Source of the DNA: Cohnella sp. AR92
GTDB lineage: Bacteria > Bacillota > Bacilli > Paenibacillales > Paenibacillaceae
Direction: 5' to 3'
Assembly: GCF_003990975.1 (NCBI RefSeq)
Contig: NZ_RZJR01000002.1
Span: forward strand, 1 to 34,739
Length of the DNA: 34,739 bases
The position numbers and the translations under genes were made by a program. Below, piece by piece: positions 33,817 through 34,739 of the stretch (positions are counted from its first letter, which is position 1; each line of letters starts with the position of its first letter). The notes beneath the pieces were generated by a model. That model was not told where the DNA came from. It was given only the letters and a program-made list of their open reading frames with translations, and made no database searches.

Positions 33817-34739
33817 TTATGCGGTGTAGGGCGTGCCCTTCTTCAAGATGGCGTATATGTGATGCAATAGCTTGTTGGCGCAAGCAATCACCGTCACCTT
33901 GTAGGGCTTGCCCTCTTGTCTTTTCTTATCGTAGTACGCTCGTAGCCTTTCGTTCGTACTTCCTCTTATACCGCATTGTACAGCCAAATACAGTGCGCGT
34001 CGTAGCCGTTTAGAGCCGCGTTTGGTGATGCGAGTGCTGGACGCTACGAATTGACCTGAACTATGCACACTCGGATCCAGCCCTGCGTAGGCAACTAACT
34101 GTTTTGGATCTTCAAACTGCTTTGCATCCCCAATCTCCGCTATTAGCGAAGCAGCTAGCTTATCCCCGATGCCTGGAATCGTCTTTAGCAACTCCACTTC
34201 CGGAATCTCCTTCGCCTCTTCTTGGATTCTCATCTCCAGTCGGGTCAACTGTTCTTGTTGAGCAAGCAGGATCTCCACCATAAACAACAATGCTGCCCTT
34301 TGAGCGGCGCTTTGCTTCTGAGGGAGCCGCAGGTTTTGGATTTGCCCTACTTTCGATTGAATCCATGCTTTCCCGTGCGAACTGCCTGCTGTTTCGCGCA
34401 CTACTTCCTCCGTTACGACAGCCCCCTGAAGCATATGAAGGAGCACACGCAACGAAGTCTTGGAAAACAGGTCATGAAACACGCCTTCATATGCCGGGCA
34501 AACTTGATCCAATAACGCTCTCGCGTTCAATTTCGACTGCACGAATTGAGCCGTCATAAACTCATGCTGCCTCGTCAAGTGTTGCATCTCTGTTATTCGA
34601 TCTTCCCAACTTCGGTGAGGCTTTACATCGCCACGATAGTACATCTCAGCCAAATGCCAGGCGTCTGCCGCATCCGTTTTAACTTTGCGTAACTGTGCGC
34701 TTTTTGAGCGTTTGGACAACAAGGGATTTAGGATAAAAT
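33817..34739 (-). CDS. IS110-family transposase, C-terminal part (cut by window end)
   Basis: DEDD-type recombinase of an IS110-family insertion sequence. The visible 307 or so residues contain the KVKTDAADAWHLAEMYY block of the RuvC-like domain, with its aspartate, then a helical middle region. The C-terminal transposase-20 domain follows, with TIPGIGDKLAASLIAEIGDAKQFEDPKQLVAYAGLDPSVHSSG and ITKRGSKRLRRALYLA, which includes the conserved serine region. The frame is open to the window edge (…FILNPLLSKRS), so the TTG at 34722 is not the true start and about 90 N-terminal residues are missing. No frameshift is seen in the visible part. Such elements lack typical terminal inverted repeats, so the boundary cannot be drawn. 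Confidence 0.93.
   Translation of the reverse strand, partial: FILNPLLSKRSKSAQLRKVKTDAADAWHLAEMYYRGDVKPHRSWEDRITEMQHLTRQHEFMTAQFVQSKLNARALLDQVCPAYEGVFHDLFSKTSLRVLLHMLQGAVVTEEVVRETAGSSHGKAWIQSKVGQIQNLRLPQKQSAAQRAALLFMVEILLAQQEQLTRLEMRIQEEAKEIPEVELLKTIPGIGDKLAASLIAEIGDAKQFEDPKQLVAYAGLDPSVHSSGQFVASSTRITKRGSKRLRRALYLAVQCGIRGSTNERLRAYYDKKRQEGKPYKVTVIACANKLLHHIYAILKKGTPYTA
33817..34739 (-). mobile_element. IS110-family insertion sequence, partial
   Basis: Defined by the transposase. The left non-coding end probably covers at least 33720-33816 (AT-rich, with a promoter-like sequence and a hairpin), but no target duplication or terminal repeat can be used to set the edge. The right part lies outside the window. 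It marks the point where the conserved gene order upstream of yabP is lost. Confidence 0.75.

Overview
The window is a reversed stretch of the chromosomal core of a spore-forming Firmicute, most likely a member of the Paenibacillaceae (Paenibacillus/Cohnella type). Three things suggest this: high G+C by eye; sporulation genes (spoIIE, yabP, yabQ); and a gene order that, read right to left, closely follows the origin-proximal Bacillus subtilis order yabP-yabQ-divIC-yabR-spoIIE-yabS-yabT-tilS-hpt-ftsH-coaX-hslO-yacD-cysK-pabB-pabA-pabC-folP-folB-folK-dusB-lysS-rrn. Two differences from B. subtilis, nadA-nadB-nadC between ftsH and coaX and greA between dusB and lysS, are from memory typical of Paenibacillaceae. 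The genus call is inference.

Layout, left to right. 1-386 is the 5' part of a 16S rRNA gene on the minus strand, with its leader and promoter (387-692). 693-9023 holds lysS, greA, dusB and a tightly packed folate operon (pabB, pabA, pabC, folP, folB, folK, with dusB last). 9024-9267 is a short intergenic region with the pabB promoter, a cluster of DnaA-box-like 9-mers and the cysK terminator. 9268-13078 carries cysK, a lipoprotein foldase, hslO and coaX. 13075-16614 is the NAD biosynthesis group nadA-nadB-nadC. 16912-22708 carries ftsH, hpt, tilS, a protein kinase-like gene and a vWA gene. All of these are on the minus strand.

22880-27090 breaks the pattern. It is a five-gene island between the vWA gene (yabS type) and spoIIE, with genes on both strands: an AhpD/carboxymuconolactone decarboxylase-like protein, an ECF41-type sigma factor with a SnoaL-like C-terminal extension, a short-chain dehydrogenase, a WYL-domain regulator and a cupin. 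The first two genes and the promoter motif in front of them fit the ECF41 regulatory module. This is the most interesting accessory locus in the window.

27509-32420 resumes the core with spoIIE, the S1-domain gene yabR, divIC, yabQ and yabP. spoIIE has a promoter with the unusually long 21-base spacer known from Spo0A-dependent sigma-A promoters. Upstream of yabP the conserved order ends: a DNA alkylation repair (AlkD/HEAT) gene, an AT-rich patch with repeats, and an IS110-family transposase cut by the window end replace the genes normally found there.

Functionally the window covers translation (rRNA, lysS, tilS, dusB), one-carbon and folate synthesis, NAD and coenzyme A synthesis, cysteine synthesis, protein quality control (FtsH, Hsp33, PPIase), cell division (divIC) and sporulation. 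I found no CRISPR array, no tRNA gene and no clear metabolite riboswitch.
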